Below, piece after piece: positions 7,588 to 15,699 of a stretch of DNA of 20,929 bases. A program made the position numbers and the translations under genes. Positions within the stretch are counted from its first letter, which is position 1, and each line of letters begins with the position of its first letter. The notes under the pieces were generated by a model, which ran no database searches, was not told where the DNA came from, and was given only the letters and a program-made list of their open reading frames with translations. The stretch is from positions 1-20,929 of the forward strand of contig CAYPKE010000029.1 in assembly GCA_964411235.1 (NCBI GenBank), written 5' to 3'. This DNA is from JAAYKM01 sp964411235 (GTDB taxonomy: Bacteria > Desulfobacterota > Syntrophia > Syntrophales > JAAYKM01).

Positions 7588-7854
7588 ATGAACGAACTGA
7601 TCGAAGAATTGAAGATCAAGATTATTGAAAAGCTGAACCTGATCGATGTGACGCCTGCGGATATCGACATCAATGCCCAGCTTGTCGGGGGCGACCTCGG
7701 CCTGGATTCGATCGATGTCCTGGAGCTGGTCATGATGCTGGAGGAGGATTACGGCGTCATCATCGATACGAAGGAGCTGGGGATCGAGGTTTTCGCCTCC
7801 GTCGCCGCCCTGGCGGAACATGTCCATCAGCACCTGCTGGAGACAAATGCTTGA
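7588..7854 (+). CDS. Acyl carrier protein (ACP no. 2)
   Basis: An 88-residue carrier protein with the 4'-phosphopantetheine serine at S41 in LGLDSIDVLEL, very close to canonical ACP motifs. Acidic helix II (EEDYGVIID) follows, as in type II carrier proteins. AAGGA about 7 nt before the ATG supports the start. Its stop overlaps the TTG start of the ketosynthase fusion (TTGA at 7851-7854), so the two are probably made in step. It is the natural candidate for the ACP that carries the chain elongated by the KS/CLF fusion. Confidence 0.9.
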   Translation: MNELIEELKIKIIEKLNLIDVTPADIDINAQLVGGDLGLDSIDVLELVMMLEEDYGVIIDTKELGIEVFASVAALAEHVHQHLLETNA

Positions 7855-10022
7855 ATCCATCCCGTATTTTCGTGACATCGATGGGCATCGTCAGCCCTTT
7901 CGGCGCCGGCGTCGAAGAAACCTTGCACGCCGTCAGAAAAGCCGCCCGGGCGGTTAAGCCCCTTCGCCTTTTCCCGGCACCTCAAATCTCCCTGCCCGTC
8001 GGTGAAGTCGAATCCCTGCCCCTAACGGACGGCATGCCCCGCAGCCATGGCCTGGCGCTGGCAGCCGCCCTGGAGGCGATGCAGCCCTGCGGCGAACCGG
8101 CCGACGCCGTGATCATCGGGACGACGACCGGCGGCATGACCCGTACGGAAGCGCTCCTGCAGGCCGGCGAGACAAATCCCGACGCATACCGTCTGCATGG
8201 GACGGCCTCCATTGCGGAAATGGTTGCCCGCCGCTTCGGCTGCCGCGGCCCCGTTCTGACGATCTCCACGGCGTGTTCGTCCGGCTCCGTTGCCCTCAAG
8301 CTGGCCGGCGACCTTATCCGGTCGGGACGGGCAAGGCGTGTGCTCGCCGGAGGGGTCGACGCCCTCTGCCGTCTGACCTATTACGGTTTCCATTCCCTGC
8401 AGCTTGTCGATCCGTCGGGGGCGCGCCCCTTCGACCGGACGCGGCGGGGCATGACCGTCGGCGAAGGCGCAGCCATGCTGGTGCTGACGGCCGCCGACAG
8501 GACACCGCCCGATGCCCTGGCCGAGCTTTGCGGAGGCGGCCTCTCCTGCGATGCCTACCATTCCGCCGCCCCCCATCCCGAGGGCGACGGTGCCCGGCGG
8601 GCCATGGCGGCGGCCCTGGACGACGCATGGCTGCAGGCGGATGCCATCGATTACATTCACCTGCACGGCACTGGCACCGCCGACAACGATCTGGCCGAAG
8701 CCAGGGCGCTTCAAGCCCTGTACGGCAATCGGGCGGTTCCGCCCGTTTCCTCCCTGAAGGGCGCCTATGGCCACGCCCTGGCCGCTGCCGGGGCAATGGG
8801 AGCGGTCGTTTCCATTCTGTGCATCCGCAACGGCCTGATCCCGGCGAGTGTCGGATTCCATGAGGCCGATCCCCGGATTGATATGGTGCCGAACGCCACC
8901 CCCCGTGCTGCCCGCGTTACCCGGGTGCTCTGCAACGCGTTCGGCTTCGGCGGCAACAACGCCGCGCTGGTTTTCGGCGAGGGCGCCGATGATCCGGTTG
9001 CGGCGGTGCCGGCGCCGGAATCTCCGGGTCCGGCGCTTCCGGGTTTTTTTGTCCACGGCCGTTCCTGCCTTACCGGGGCGGGGGACATGGATGAGACGCT
9101 GGCGCGCTTGTCCCGGGGGGAGTCGGCAGCAGGTACGGTATCGGACGGGGCGATTCTGAAGCCCCTTTCGGAAAAGGCCGTGCGACGGCTGAAACGGCTT
9201 TCACGCCTGGTCCTTTCCCTGGGGGCTTCCGCCTGCAGCGGCGGCGACGGGACAAAATCGCCCGGGGCGGTTTATTTCGGCACCGGCTGGGGGGGGCTCT
9301 CCGAGACGCACGATTTCCTGAAAAAACTGTTCGACACAGGAGAACGCTTTGCCGGCCCGACTGATTTTATCGGCTCGGTGCACAATGCGCCGGCAGGCCA
9401 GGCGGCGATTCATTTTCTGGCGACGGGCGCCAATATCACAACCACCGGCGGCGATGCATCGTTCGAGCAGGCTTTGTTCTGCGCCGGCCTGGACCGCCGG
9501 GCGGAAACGCTGCTGCTGGTCGGTGCGGATGAGCACCACGAGAGCCTTTCGCCCCTGTTCGATCCCTCCGCAACAGCGGACGGCGGGGGCGCCCTTCATC
9601 TGAGCCGGAGCGCGCCGGGCGCTTCCTGCCGGATCATTCCCGCTTTCCTGGCCTTCACGGGACAGGACGCCTCATCGGTCCCGGACATGGTCGCGTGTCT
9701 GGGAGGCGCGGCCCGCATCAGGGATAAGTACGGCCTGATTCTGGCCGGCATTCCGTCGACCCTGCGGGGTGCCGGTGACGCGCAGCTCGCGGATTTCCTG
9801 GCGGCGGTGGAATGGGTCCGCCCGGTGGTGCCGTATCGCCGTTATCTGGGGGAGTTCGCCACGGTTTCGGCCGTGGCGGCGGTCCTGGCGGTCCGTTTTG
9901 TCGAGGAGGGAAGCATGCCGGATGCCTTCTGCGGGAAGCATGCACCTTTTCTGGAGGGCCGGGGGGTCCTGGTCCTGGGATTCGGGCATTATGCGACAGC
10001 GCTGGAGGTGATCCCATGCTGA
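7851..10022 (+). CDS. Ketosynthase fused to a chain-length-factor-like domain
   Basis: A 723-residue two-domain condensing enzyme. The first half (1 to about 390) is a complete FabF-type ketosynthase: C142 in TACSSGS, H272 in LHGTGT, K303 and H308 in SLKGAYGH, and NAFGFGGNN. The second half (about 395-723) matches the ketoacyl-synthase-like family seen as partner subunits in aryl-polyene systems: VHNAPAG (near 511) and TTGGDASFEQAL (531 onward). At the position of the active cysteine it has D/A/S, so it should be inactive for condensation. In type II polyketide synthases the KS and its chain length factor are separate subunits; here they are joined in one chain. The TTG start has GGAG 8 nt upstream and overlaps the ACP stop. 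A 7-bp overlap leads to the next gene. The likely reaction is iterative extension with malonyl-ACP units. Confidence 0.9.
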   Translation: MNPSRIFVTSMGIVSPFGAGVEETLHAVRKAARAVKPLRLFPAPQISLPVGEVESLPLTDGMPRSHGLALAAALEAMQPCGEPADAVIIGTTTGGMTRTEALLQAGETNPDAYRLHGTASIAEMVARRFGCRGPVLTISTACSSGSVALKLAGDLIRSGRARRVLAGGVDALCRLTYYGFHSLQLVDPSGARPFDRTRRGMTVGEGAAMLVLTAADRTPPDALAELCGGGLSCDAYHSAAPHPEGDGARRAMAAALDDAWLQADAIDYIHLHGTGTADNDLAEARALQALYGNRAVPPVSSLKGAYGHALAAAGAMGAVVSILCIRNGLIPASVGFHEADPRIDMVPNATPRAARVTRVLCNAFGFGGNNAALVFGEGADDPVAAVPAPESPGPALPGFFVHGRSCLTGAGDMDETLARLSRGESAAGTVSDGAILKPLSEKAVRRLKRLSRLVLSLGASACSGGDGTKSPGAVYFGTGWGGLSETHDFLKKLFDTGERFAGPTDFIGSVHNAPAGQAAIHFLATGANITTTGGDASFEQALFCAGLDRRAETLLLVGADEHHESLSPLFDPSATADGGGALHLSRSAPGASCRIIPAFLAFTGQDASSVPDMVACLGGAARIRDKYGLILAGIPSTLRGAGDAQLADFLAAVEWVRPVVPYRRYLGEFATVSAVAAVLAVRFVEEGSMPDAFCGKHAPFLEGRGVLVLGFGHYATALEVIPC

Positions 10023-11491
10023 GTCGCGAACCGGGGCGCATTGTGATCATCGGGTCCGGCGCGGGCGGCCTGACGGCGGGCATCCTTCTGGCCAAACTCG
10101 GCCATGCGGTTATCATCGTCGAAAAAAACGAGGCGGCGGGCGGCCTGATGCGATCATACCGCCGGCAGGGATTCGACTGCCCCGTGGGGATCCATTACCT
10201 CGGTTCCCTGGACGAAGGCCAGCCCCTGCGGCGCTTGTGGGATTGCCTGGGGGTTTCCTCCGGTATTGCCCTGGAGCGGATGGGGAACGGCAGTCCCATC
10301 GACCGCTATGTCTTCGATGATTTCACCTTCGACCTCCCCGAAGGTCTGGATGCTTTCGAGGAAAACCTCTGCCTCGCGTTCCCCCGGGAGTTCGGGCGTG
10401 TCCGCGCCCTCACGCGCCAGCTGCGGGAGGTGGCCCGCCATTTCAGCAGCCTGGATATGCTCCTTGCCCCGGGTGAAATAACGGTTTCCCTGGATCAGCT
10501 GGCCCCCATGGGCGACCATCTTGACCGCCTGGCGTGCTCTTCCCGTCTTTTGAGCGTCCTGGGCGTTCCCTGCACCCTGATCGGGGTGCCCCTGCGGGAG
10601 TGTCCTTTATTTTACTACCACATGATTCTCGCCTCGTATCTCCTGTCCTCCTGGAGGGTTAAAGGGGGCGGACCGGCGCCGGCCGACACGTTTGTGAAGC
10701 GGTTCCTTACCCTGGGCGGCGAACTGATCACCGGTGACGGTGCGGTGCGCATTCGTACCGGAAATAACCGGATAACGGGAGTCCGGCTGGCTTCGGGACG
10801 GGTGTTGGCCGCCGATAAGGTCATTGCCGCAATTCATCCGCAGGCGGTCAAGGCGATGCTCCCGGCGGGAAGCCTCCGGTCCGGACCGGGGGGACGCATC
10901 GATGCCTTTGAAAACACGAAGGGGCTGGTGGTTGTCACCGCCGCGCTGGACGGCACCGCCCATCCGCCCCTGCCGCACAATCTTTACCGCCTCCAACCTG
11001 ACGCAGACGGTGCGCTCAACCGGGGCTTTTTTCTCCAGCTGCGTGAAAGCGGCCGGCCGGACAGGAGTCTTCTGACCGTCATGGCCACCAGTGACATCAG
11101 GGACTGGCAGTCCTGGTCGGATACCCGCTCGGGCCGGCGGGGTGTCGATTACGAGATGGCGAAGCAGACCCGGGCCGACGAATACCTGGGTGAAGCCGGG
11201 GGACTTATCGGTCCCCTAAAGGAGCCGGAGCTGATAGATGTCTACACGCCCCTGTCCATCCGCGACTGGGTGGGAAGCCCGGAGGGGTCCGCCTACGGGA
11301 TCATGCGCTCCTCTCGGCAGGTCATGAAGACCGTTTTTCTGAACCGTCCGTCCCTGGAGGGCCTGTATTTTGCCGGTCAGAACATCCTGGCACCCGGTAT
11401 CATGGGGACCACCCTGGGGGCCTTCCAGGTGGTCCGTCGTGTCATCGGCCGGGAGCGTTTCAGCCGGGAAGTGCTGGAGGCGCTGCGTTGA
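10016..11491 (+). CDS. Phytoene-desaturase/CrtI-like FAD oxidoreductase
   Basis: A 491-residue flavoprotein of the carotenoid desaturase, isomerase and retinol saturase superfamily. The N-terminal dinucleotide-binding motif is IIGSGAGGLTAG (G13, G15, G18), followed by an acidic residue in VIIVEKNEAAGG. The C-terminal FAD signature is GLYFAGQNILAPGIMGTTLG from residue 449. Such enzymes desaturate, saturate or isomerise conjugated polyenes. The start is secure: GGAGGTG lies 6 nt before the ATG, and the gene overlaps the KS fusion by 7 bp. The B12-radical SAM gene overlaps its stop. No carotenoid synthesis gene is nearby, so the substrate is more likely an acyl or polyene chain than phytoene. 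CrtI-like proteins also occur in gene sets proposed for ladderane synthesis. Confidence 0.88.
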   Translation: MLSREPGRIVIIGSGAGGLTAGILLAKLGHAVIIVEKNEAAGGLMRSYRRQGFDCPVGIHYLGSLDEGQPLRRLWDCLGVSSGIALERMGNGSPIDRYVFDDFTFDLPEGLDAFEENLCLAFPREFGRVRALTRQLREVARHFSSLDMLLAPGEITVSLDQLAPMGDHLDRLACSSRLLSVLGVPCTLIGVPLRECPLFYYHMILASYLLSSWRVKGGGPAPADTFVKRFLTLGGELITGDGAVRIRTGNNRITGVRLASGRVLAADKVIAAIHPQAVKAMLPAGSLRSGPGGRIDAFENTKGLVVVTAALDGTAHPPLPHNLYRLQPDADGALNRGFFLQLRESGRPDRSLLTVMATSDIRDWQSWSDTRSGRRGVDYEMAKQTRADEYLGEAGGLIGPLKEPELIDVYTPLSIRDWVGSPEGSAYGIMRSSRQVMKTVFLNRPSLEGLYFAGQNILAPGIMGTTLGAFQVVRRVIGRERFSREVLEALR

Positions 11492-12837
11492 AGATCCTGC
11501 TCGTTTCCACCAACAGGATGACCGATCCCTATCCGACTTATCCCATCGGTCTCGATTATGTGGCCAACGCGATTGCCCCGCCACACGAGGTTACCGTTGC
11601 TGACCTGAATGTCCTGGCGGATGAGGCCGCCCTGGCGGAGATGCTCGTCCGGGAGCAGCCGGACCTGATCGGCCTTTCGATCCGCAACATCGACACCACG
11701 GATTCGACCCATGTGAAGGGCTTTGCCGAAAGCATGGAGGAGATTATCCGCCTGATCCGGGGCCGGACACGGGCGAAAATTGTTCTCGGCGGCAGCGGCT
11801 TCACGATTTTGCCGGAAGCCTGGATGCGCCGCCTCGACGCCGATTTCGGGATCGTCGGCGAGGGGGAGCGCCTGCCTTTGCTGCTGGAAGCCCTGGAAAG
11901 AAAAAAGAACCCGGCCGGCCTGCCGGGGGTGGCCGTCAGGGGGGGGGCCATCGTCTTTCCCGAACCCTGGCAGGGCGCTTTTCCACGGGGATTGTTTACC
12001 AACCGGCCCTACACGGCCTTTTACCTCAGAACGGGGGGGATGCTCAACCTGCAGACCAAACGGGGCTGTCCTTTCCGGTGCATCTACTGCACCTATCCCC
12101 ATATCGAGGGCAAGACGTTCCGACCCTTGCCGCCGGAGGAGGTGGCCCAAACCGCCCGGGCGCTCCAGGACGCCGGCGCCCGTTATCTCTACATCACGGA
12201 TTCGACATTCAACGGCGATTACGAACACAGCCTGGCGGTCGCCCTGGCGCTTCGGAAAGCGGAGGTCACCGTTCCCTGGGGGGCCTTCTTCACCCCGACG
12301 CGCCCCCCCGGGGACTACTACCGCATCCTGGCCGATTGCGGCCTGCGCCACGTGGAATTCGGCACGGAGGCCCTGAATGAAACCATGCTCGAGGCATACC
12401 GGAAGCCCTTCGGCGTGGAGGATGTCGGGGTGGCTCACCGCCTGGCCGCCGGGGCCGGCCTGCATATTGCCCATTACCTCATGCTGGGCGGGCCCGGCGA
12501 GTGCGAGGCCACGCTGCGGAAGACCCTGAACCGGACATCAGGTCTGGGTGCCGCGGTCTACTTTGTTTTCTGCGGCATCAGAATCTATCCCCATACGGAA
12601 CTTTACGATCTGGCATTGCGCGAGGGACAGATTCATCGCGACACGGATCTGCTCAAGCCCACGTTTTACTGGTCCGGGGCGCTGAACCGGGACGAGGCAA
12701 TGGGGCTCCTGCAGAGCCATGCGGCAGGGCGTGGCAACTGGATGGTCGGCTCCGGTGCGGAGAGGACATCCCGGGTGCTCACCCGCCTCTACGCGCGGGG
12801 CCATGTCGGTCCCCTCTGGGAGCACATGATCCGATGA
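11488..12837 (+). CDS. Radical SAM protein with N-terminal B12-binding-like domain
   Basis: A 449-residue protein. Residues 1 to about 150 have the Rossmann-like shape of cobalamin-binding domains of class B radical SAM enzymes (MKILLVSTN, GLDYVANAI, VLGGSGFTILPE, GIVGEGE). The DxHxxG cobalamin-histidine motif is not visible, as in many of this class, so B12 binding is likely but not certain. The radical SAM core starts near 190, with C194-PFR-C198-IY-C201 to hold the 4Fe-4S cluster. Related enzymes methylate unactivated carbons or do ring chemistry (BchE, HpnJ and others). The TTG start overlaps the flavoenzyme stop (TTGA) with CTGGAGG 7 nt before it. Tight coupling suggests both act on the same intermediate. 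Confidence 0.9.
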   Translation: MKILLVSTNRMTDPYPTYPIGLDYVANAIAPPHEVTVADLNVLADEAALAEMLVREQPDLIGLSIRNIDTTDSTHVKGFAESMEEIIRLIRGRTRAKIVLGGSGFTILPEAWMRRLDADFGIVGEGERLPLLLEALERKKNPAGLPGVAVRGGAIVFPEPWQGAFPRGLFTNRPYTAFYLRTGGMLNLQTKRGCPFRCIYCTYPHIEGKTFRPLPPEEVAQTARALQDAGARYLYITDSTFNGDYEHSLAVALALRKAEVTVPWGAFFTPTRPPGDYYRILADCGLRHVEFGTEALNETMLEAYRKPFGVEDVGVAHRLAAGAGLHIAHYLMLGGPGECEATLRKTLNRTSGLGAAVYFVFCGIRIYPHTELYDLALREGQIHRDTDLLKPTFYWSGALNRDEAMGLLQSHAAGRGNWMVGSGAERTSRVLTRLYARGHVGPLWEHMIR

Positions 12838-13658
12838 CAGGCACAGGCGGCACGGCGAGAAGCATAACCCCGGCGGAGATCAGCGGCGGGGTGGCCCTGG
12901 CGGCGGCCTTTGCGCTTTTCCTCACCCGGCCGGAAATGGCGGCCCTGCCCCTGGTGGCCTTTGTCGTCGTTTGCCTGGCGGCGCCCTTTTTCCCCACCTG
13001 TGGGTTCTTTCTGAAGGTATACAGTCGGGGGCGGACCGGAAGATCCGTCGTTGCCCTCACTTTCGATGACGGTCCCGATCCGGAGACGACGCCCCTGCTT
13101 CTTGACCTCCTGCGGCGCCATGGTGTCCGGGCCACTTTTTTTGTGACGGGGGAACAGGCCACGCGCCACGGCGACCTCATCGCGGCCATTCTGGCGGAGG
13201 GGCACGAGATCGGGAACCATTCCTTTCATCACGATGTTTTCCTGATGTGCCGGACTTCGGCACGGCTGGACCGGGAGGTGGCCAGGACACAGGATGCGCT
13301 GCGCCCCTTCGGGGTCGTGCCGCTGATTTTCCGCCCCCCCGTGGGGATCACCAACCCGAAGCTCGGTTCCGTCCTGGCAAGGCACGGCTTGTCCTGTGTC
13401 ACTTTCTCCTGCCGCGCTTATGACGGCGGAAACCGTTTTGTCCGGGGGATGTCCCGGCGGATTCTCCGAAAAATCCGGGGAGACGATATCCTGGTTCTCC
13501 ATGACGTCGCCCCGAAAGGAAAGGCAACCGCCGCGATCTGGCGCGGGGAAGTGGCGCAGATTCTTGCCGGAATTGCCGAAAAGGGGCTGACGATCATTCC
13601 CCTGGGGGAGCTTCTGGCTGGAACCGTCATGGCGGCGGCGAAAGAAGATGGCCAATGA
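12834..13658 (+). CDS. Membrane-anchored NodB-like polysaccharide deacetylase
   Basis: A 274-residue carbohydrate esterase family 4 protein. Two hydrophobic stretches (about 20-36 and 40-65) suggest a membrane anchor. The NodB motifs are all present: TFDDGPD (D78, D79), H129-SFH-H133 for the metal, RPPVG (167-171) and LHDV (H223). The family removes N-acetyl or formyl groups from sugars, including membrane-bound ones (ArnD type). With a glycosyltransferase and exporter in the same operon, the sugar part of a glycolipid is a reasonable substrate. The ATG overlaps the upstream stop (ATGA). After it the gene run breaks for 147 bp. Confidence 0.85.
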   Translation: MTGTGGTARSITPAEISGGVALAAAFALFLTRPEMAALPLVAFVVVCLAAPFFPTCGFFLKVYSRGRTGRSVVALTFDDGPDPETTPLLLDLLRRHGVRATFFVTGEQATRHGDLIAAILAEGHEIGNHSFHHDVFLMCRTSARLDREVARTQDALRPFGVVPLIFRPPVGITNPKLGSVLARHGLSCVTFSCRAYDGGNRFVRGMSRRILRKIRGDDILVLHDVAPKGKATAAIWRGEVAQILAGIAEKGLTIIPLGELLAGTVMAAAKEDGQ

Positions 13659-13661
13659 TCA

Positions 13662-13678
13662 CGGGGCGTTGTGCCCCG
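13662..13678 (+). other. Hairpin after the deacetylase gene
   Basis: A 6-bp stem CGGGGC/GCCCCG with loop GTTGT stands 3 bp after the stop. It is followed by A residues, not T, so it is not a classical intrinsic terminator for the + strand. It could protect the mRNA end or slow transcription within the operon. A weaker ATTGAT/ATCAAT pair lies just downstream. Confidence 0.35.
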
Positions 13679-13805
13679 CAAAAAAGTATTGATACGGGCG
13701 GGGATCAATGATATTGCCATCCATTCGGGCGGAAACCCGTCGGGAGGGGCTTTGGGGGTGGGAAGCCGGCAAAATCCCCGGCGAAGGGCGTCCGGATGAG
13801 GAAAG

Positions 13806-14198
13806 ATGGAGTCGTGGCACCGCGTATACCGTGAGCCGGACCCGCCGGATTCGGCAGGGCGCTTTCAGGGTGTGGCCCCGGACGGGTCATTCTGGTTTTC
13901 CGGTCATTTTCCGGGAGACCCGATTCTCCCGGGAATCGCCATTCTGGCCATGGTCCGCGAGGCCGTCATGCTAGCGGAGAGCGGGCAGGGACGAAGCGCC
14001 CGCATCGAGGGGGTTCGGAGAGTCCGCTTCCGGCTTCCCGTCAGGCCCGGCGACCGGCTGGATCTGGCCTTTGCGCCGGCCGTGCGGGGGGACAGGATGC
14101 ACTATACGTTCAAGGTCTCCCTGGACGACACAATGGTCTGCAGCGGTATTTTTATCGCCGCCGTTTCCCCGGCGGAAGGAGGGAAGAACGCGGCCTGA
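13806..14198 (+). CDS. FabZ/FabA-like hot-dog dehydratase, variant active site
   Basis: A 130-residue single hot-dog protein that would remove water from 3-hydroxyacyl-ACP. The signature GHFPGDPILPG is intact with catalytic H34. The acidic residue 14 positions on (Glu in FabZ, Asp in FabA) is A48 (PGIAILAM). E52 lies one helical turn later and might substitute. It is shorter than FabZ (about 150) and in size resembles the dehydratase-like proteins of aryl-polyene clusters. The start at 13806 has AGGA quite close upstream. An ACP gene follows after 56 bp. It is the only dehydratase in the window. It could instead be an isomerase, a thioesterase or an inactive binding partner. Confidence 0.8.
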   Translation: MESWHRVYREPDPPDSAGRFQGVAPDGSFWFSGHFPGDPILPGIAILAMVREAVMLAESGQGRSARIEGVRRVRFRLPVRPGDRLDLAFAPAVRGDRMHYTFKVSLDDTMVCSGIFIAAVSPAEGGKNAA

Positions 14199-14254
14199 TC
14201 CGCCTTCACGACGGATGCCGTGATTCGCAATATTAATAAATGGAGGATAAACGC

Positions 14255-14521
14255 ATGCCCGTGAGTGCGGAAAGCAAGGCCCTCATCACCCGGGTCGCTG
14301 AAATCGTCATCGCCGAGCTGAAATTGCAGGATGTCACGCCGGAGACGTTCGACCCCGAGCTCGATCTCGTGGACGAGTTGGGGGTGGACAGCATGGACCT
14401 GGCGACGGTCGTCCTGGTCCTGCAGGATGAGTACGGCGTCACCATCGACGAGGACGATTACCCTAAGTTGCGGAATCTCCGCATGATTGCCGAATATATC
14501 GCTCACAAGCGGAAGGCGTAG
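14255..14521 (+). CDS. Acyl carrier protein (ACP no. 3)
   Basis: An 88-residue carrier protein with S46 in GVDSMDLATV as the phosphopantetheine site. Helix II reads LVLQDEYGVTIDEDDYPKL, acidic as usual. I chose the ATG at 14255 because GGAGG (14242-14246) is spaced 8 nt from it; an in-frame ATG at 14240 would add five residues but lacks that spacing. It stands between the dehydratase and two radical SAM genes, so it may present the chain to those enzymes. Confidence 0.9.
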   Translation: MPVSAESKALITRVAEIVIAELKLQDVTPETFDPELDLVDELGVDSMDLATVVLVLQDEYGVTIDEDDYPKLRNLRMIAEYIAHKRKA

Positions 14522-14544
14522 TTTGTCGAAGGAATAACGGATTC

Positions 14545-15699
14545 ATGAACGGCACGGAGGTCATGGCCATTACCGGGAACGGGACGGAAAAGAGAAAATG
14601 GAAATTTTCCGAACTGCTGGCCGACCCGGAGATCAGTCAGCGGTGGGAGAAGGTCAGGCAATACTTTTTCCTGCGGGAATCGACCTACGACATGACCAAC
14701 CGCTGCAACATCCGCTGCGACGGCTGCTACTATTACGAGGGAGACAAGCAGTTCGCCCCCGAGAACCGGGATCCCGAAGCATGGCGAACCCTGATGCAGG
14801 ACGAGAAATTCCGGGGGATCACCTATGTCGTCCTGGCCGGTGCCGAGCCCTCCCTGGTGCCGGAACTGCTCGAGGTCTGCTACCGGGAAATGCCCCTGGG
14901 CAGCATCGCCACCAATGGTTACCTCCGTATACCCGAAAGCGTGGGATACCGGATTCATATTTCCGTGTGGGGGAACGACAAGACGAGCCTGCGCATCCGC
15001 CGGGCGAAAGACCTGCTGGAACGGCAGATCGATAATTACGCGGGGGACCCCCGGGCGGTCTTTGTCTACACCTTCACCCGGGAAAACATCGATGAAGTGC
15101 ACGAGGTCATGGAAACCATAGCCCGCCGGGATTGCCGGATCACCTTCAACATGTTTTCCGCCCCCGTGGGCTACAAGGGGCCTTTACGGCATGACGCCTC
15201 GTCCCTCATGCGCTCACGGCAGGCCATGATGGACATTATGGGTGGGTATCCGGGAAACACGCTCTTTTCCCCTTACAATGCGGTTGCCCACACGGACAGC
15301 CGGGGGCTTCACCGCCTGTACGGGTGCTCTTATCCGCGGATGAACCGTTCCACGGATCTGGGCCTCGGCCGGTCCTTCCGGCAGTACCGGGCGGACCTCA
15401 CCTGGGACCGGAGCGTGGCCTGCTGCGTGCCCGATACCGATTGCGGGGACTGCCGGCACTACGCTTCCGGCAGCGCCGTGGTGACGGCGCGCCTGTACCG
15501 TCACGTGACGGACCCGGAAACATTCCGGTCCTGGCTGGATTATGTGGACACCTACCTGGCGGTCTGGGTCATGGGTTACGAGAAGGGGGCGACCCTTTGC
15601 GACCGCCTGATCGCGCCGCCGGGAAAGCCCGGTCCCGATGCGGGGCCAGGCGTTCCCCTGCCGCGGCATGAAGACGGCACCCAAGGAAACAGGATATGA
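14545..15699 (+). CDS. Radical SAM protein A with C-terminal cysteine motif
   Basis: A 384-residue radical SAM enzyme. The 4Fe-4S motif is C54-NIR-C58-DG-C61 in TNRCNIRCDGC. The SAM-binding GGE motif is changed to AGAEPSL. A C-terminal set, C261 then C293-C294, C300 and C303, suggests an auxiliary iron-sulfur cluster of the SPASM or twitch kind. Residues after about 355 are Pro/Gly-rich and low in complexity. The start at 14545 has AAGGA about 11 nt upstream. Its stop overlaps the next radical SAM gene (ATGA). The two proteins share the motif context YD-x-TNRCN and the C-terminal cysteines, so they are paralogues. Its substrate is unknown; the neighbouring ACP and ketosynthases suggest an ACP-bound chain, but peptide modification cannot be excluded. 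Confidence 0.9.
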   Translation: MNGTEVMAITGNGTEKRKWKFSELLADPEISQRWEKVRQYFFLRESTYDMTNRCNIRCDGCYYYEGDKQFAPENRDPEAWRTLMQDEKFRGITYVVLAGAEPSLVPELLEVCYREMPLGSIATNGYLRIPESVGYRIHISVWGNDKTSLRIRRAKDLLERQIDNYAGDPRAVFVYTFTRENIDEVHEVMETIARRDCRITFNMFSAPVGYKGPLRHDASSLMRSRQAMMDIMGGYPGNTLFSPYNAVAHTDSRGLHRLYGCSYPRMNRSTDLGLGRSFRQYRADLTWDRSVACCVPDTDCGDCRHYASGSAVVTARLYRHVTDPETFRSWLDYVDTYLAVWVMGYEKGATLCDRLIAPPGKPGPDAGPGVPLPRHEDGTQGNRI

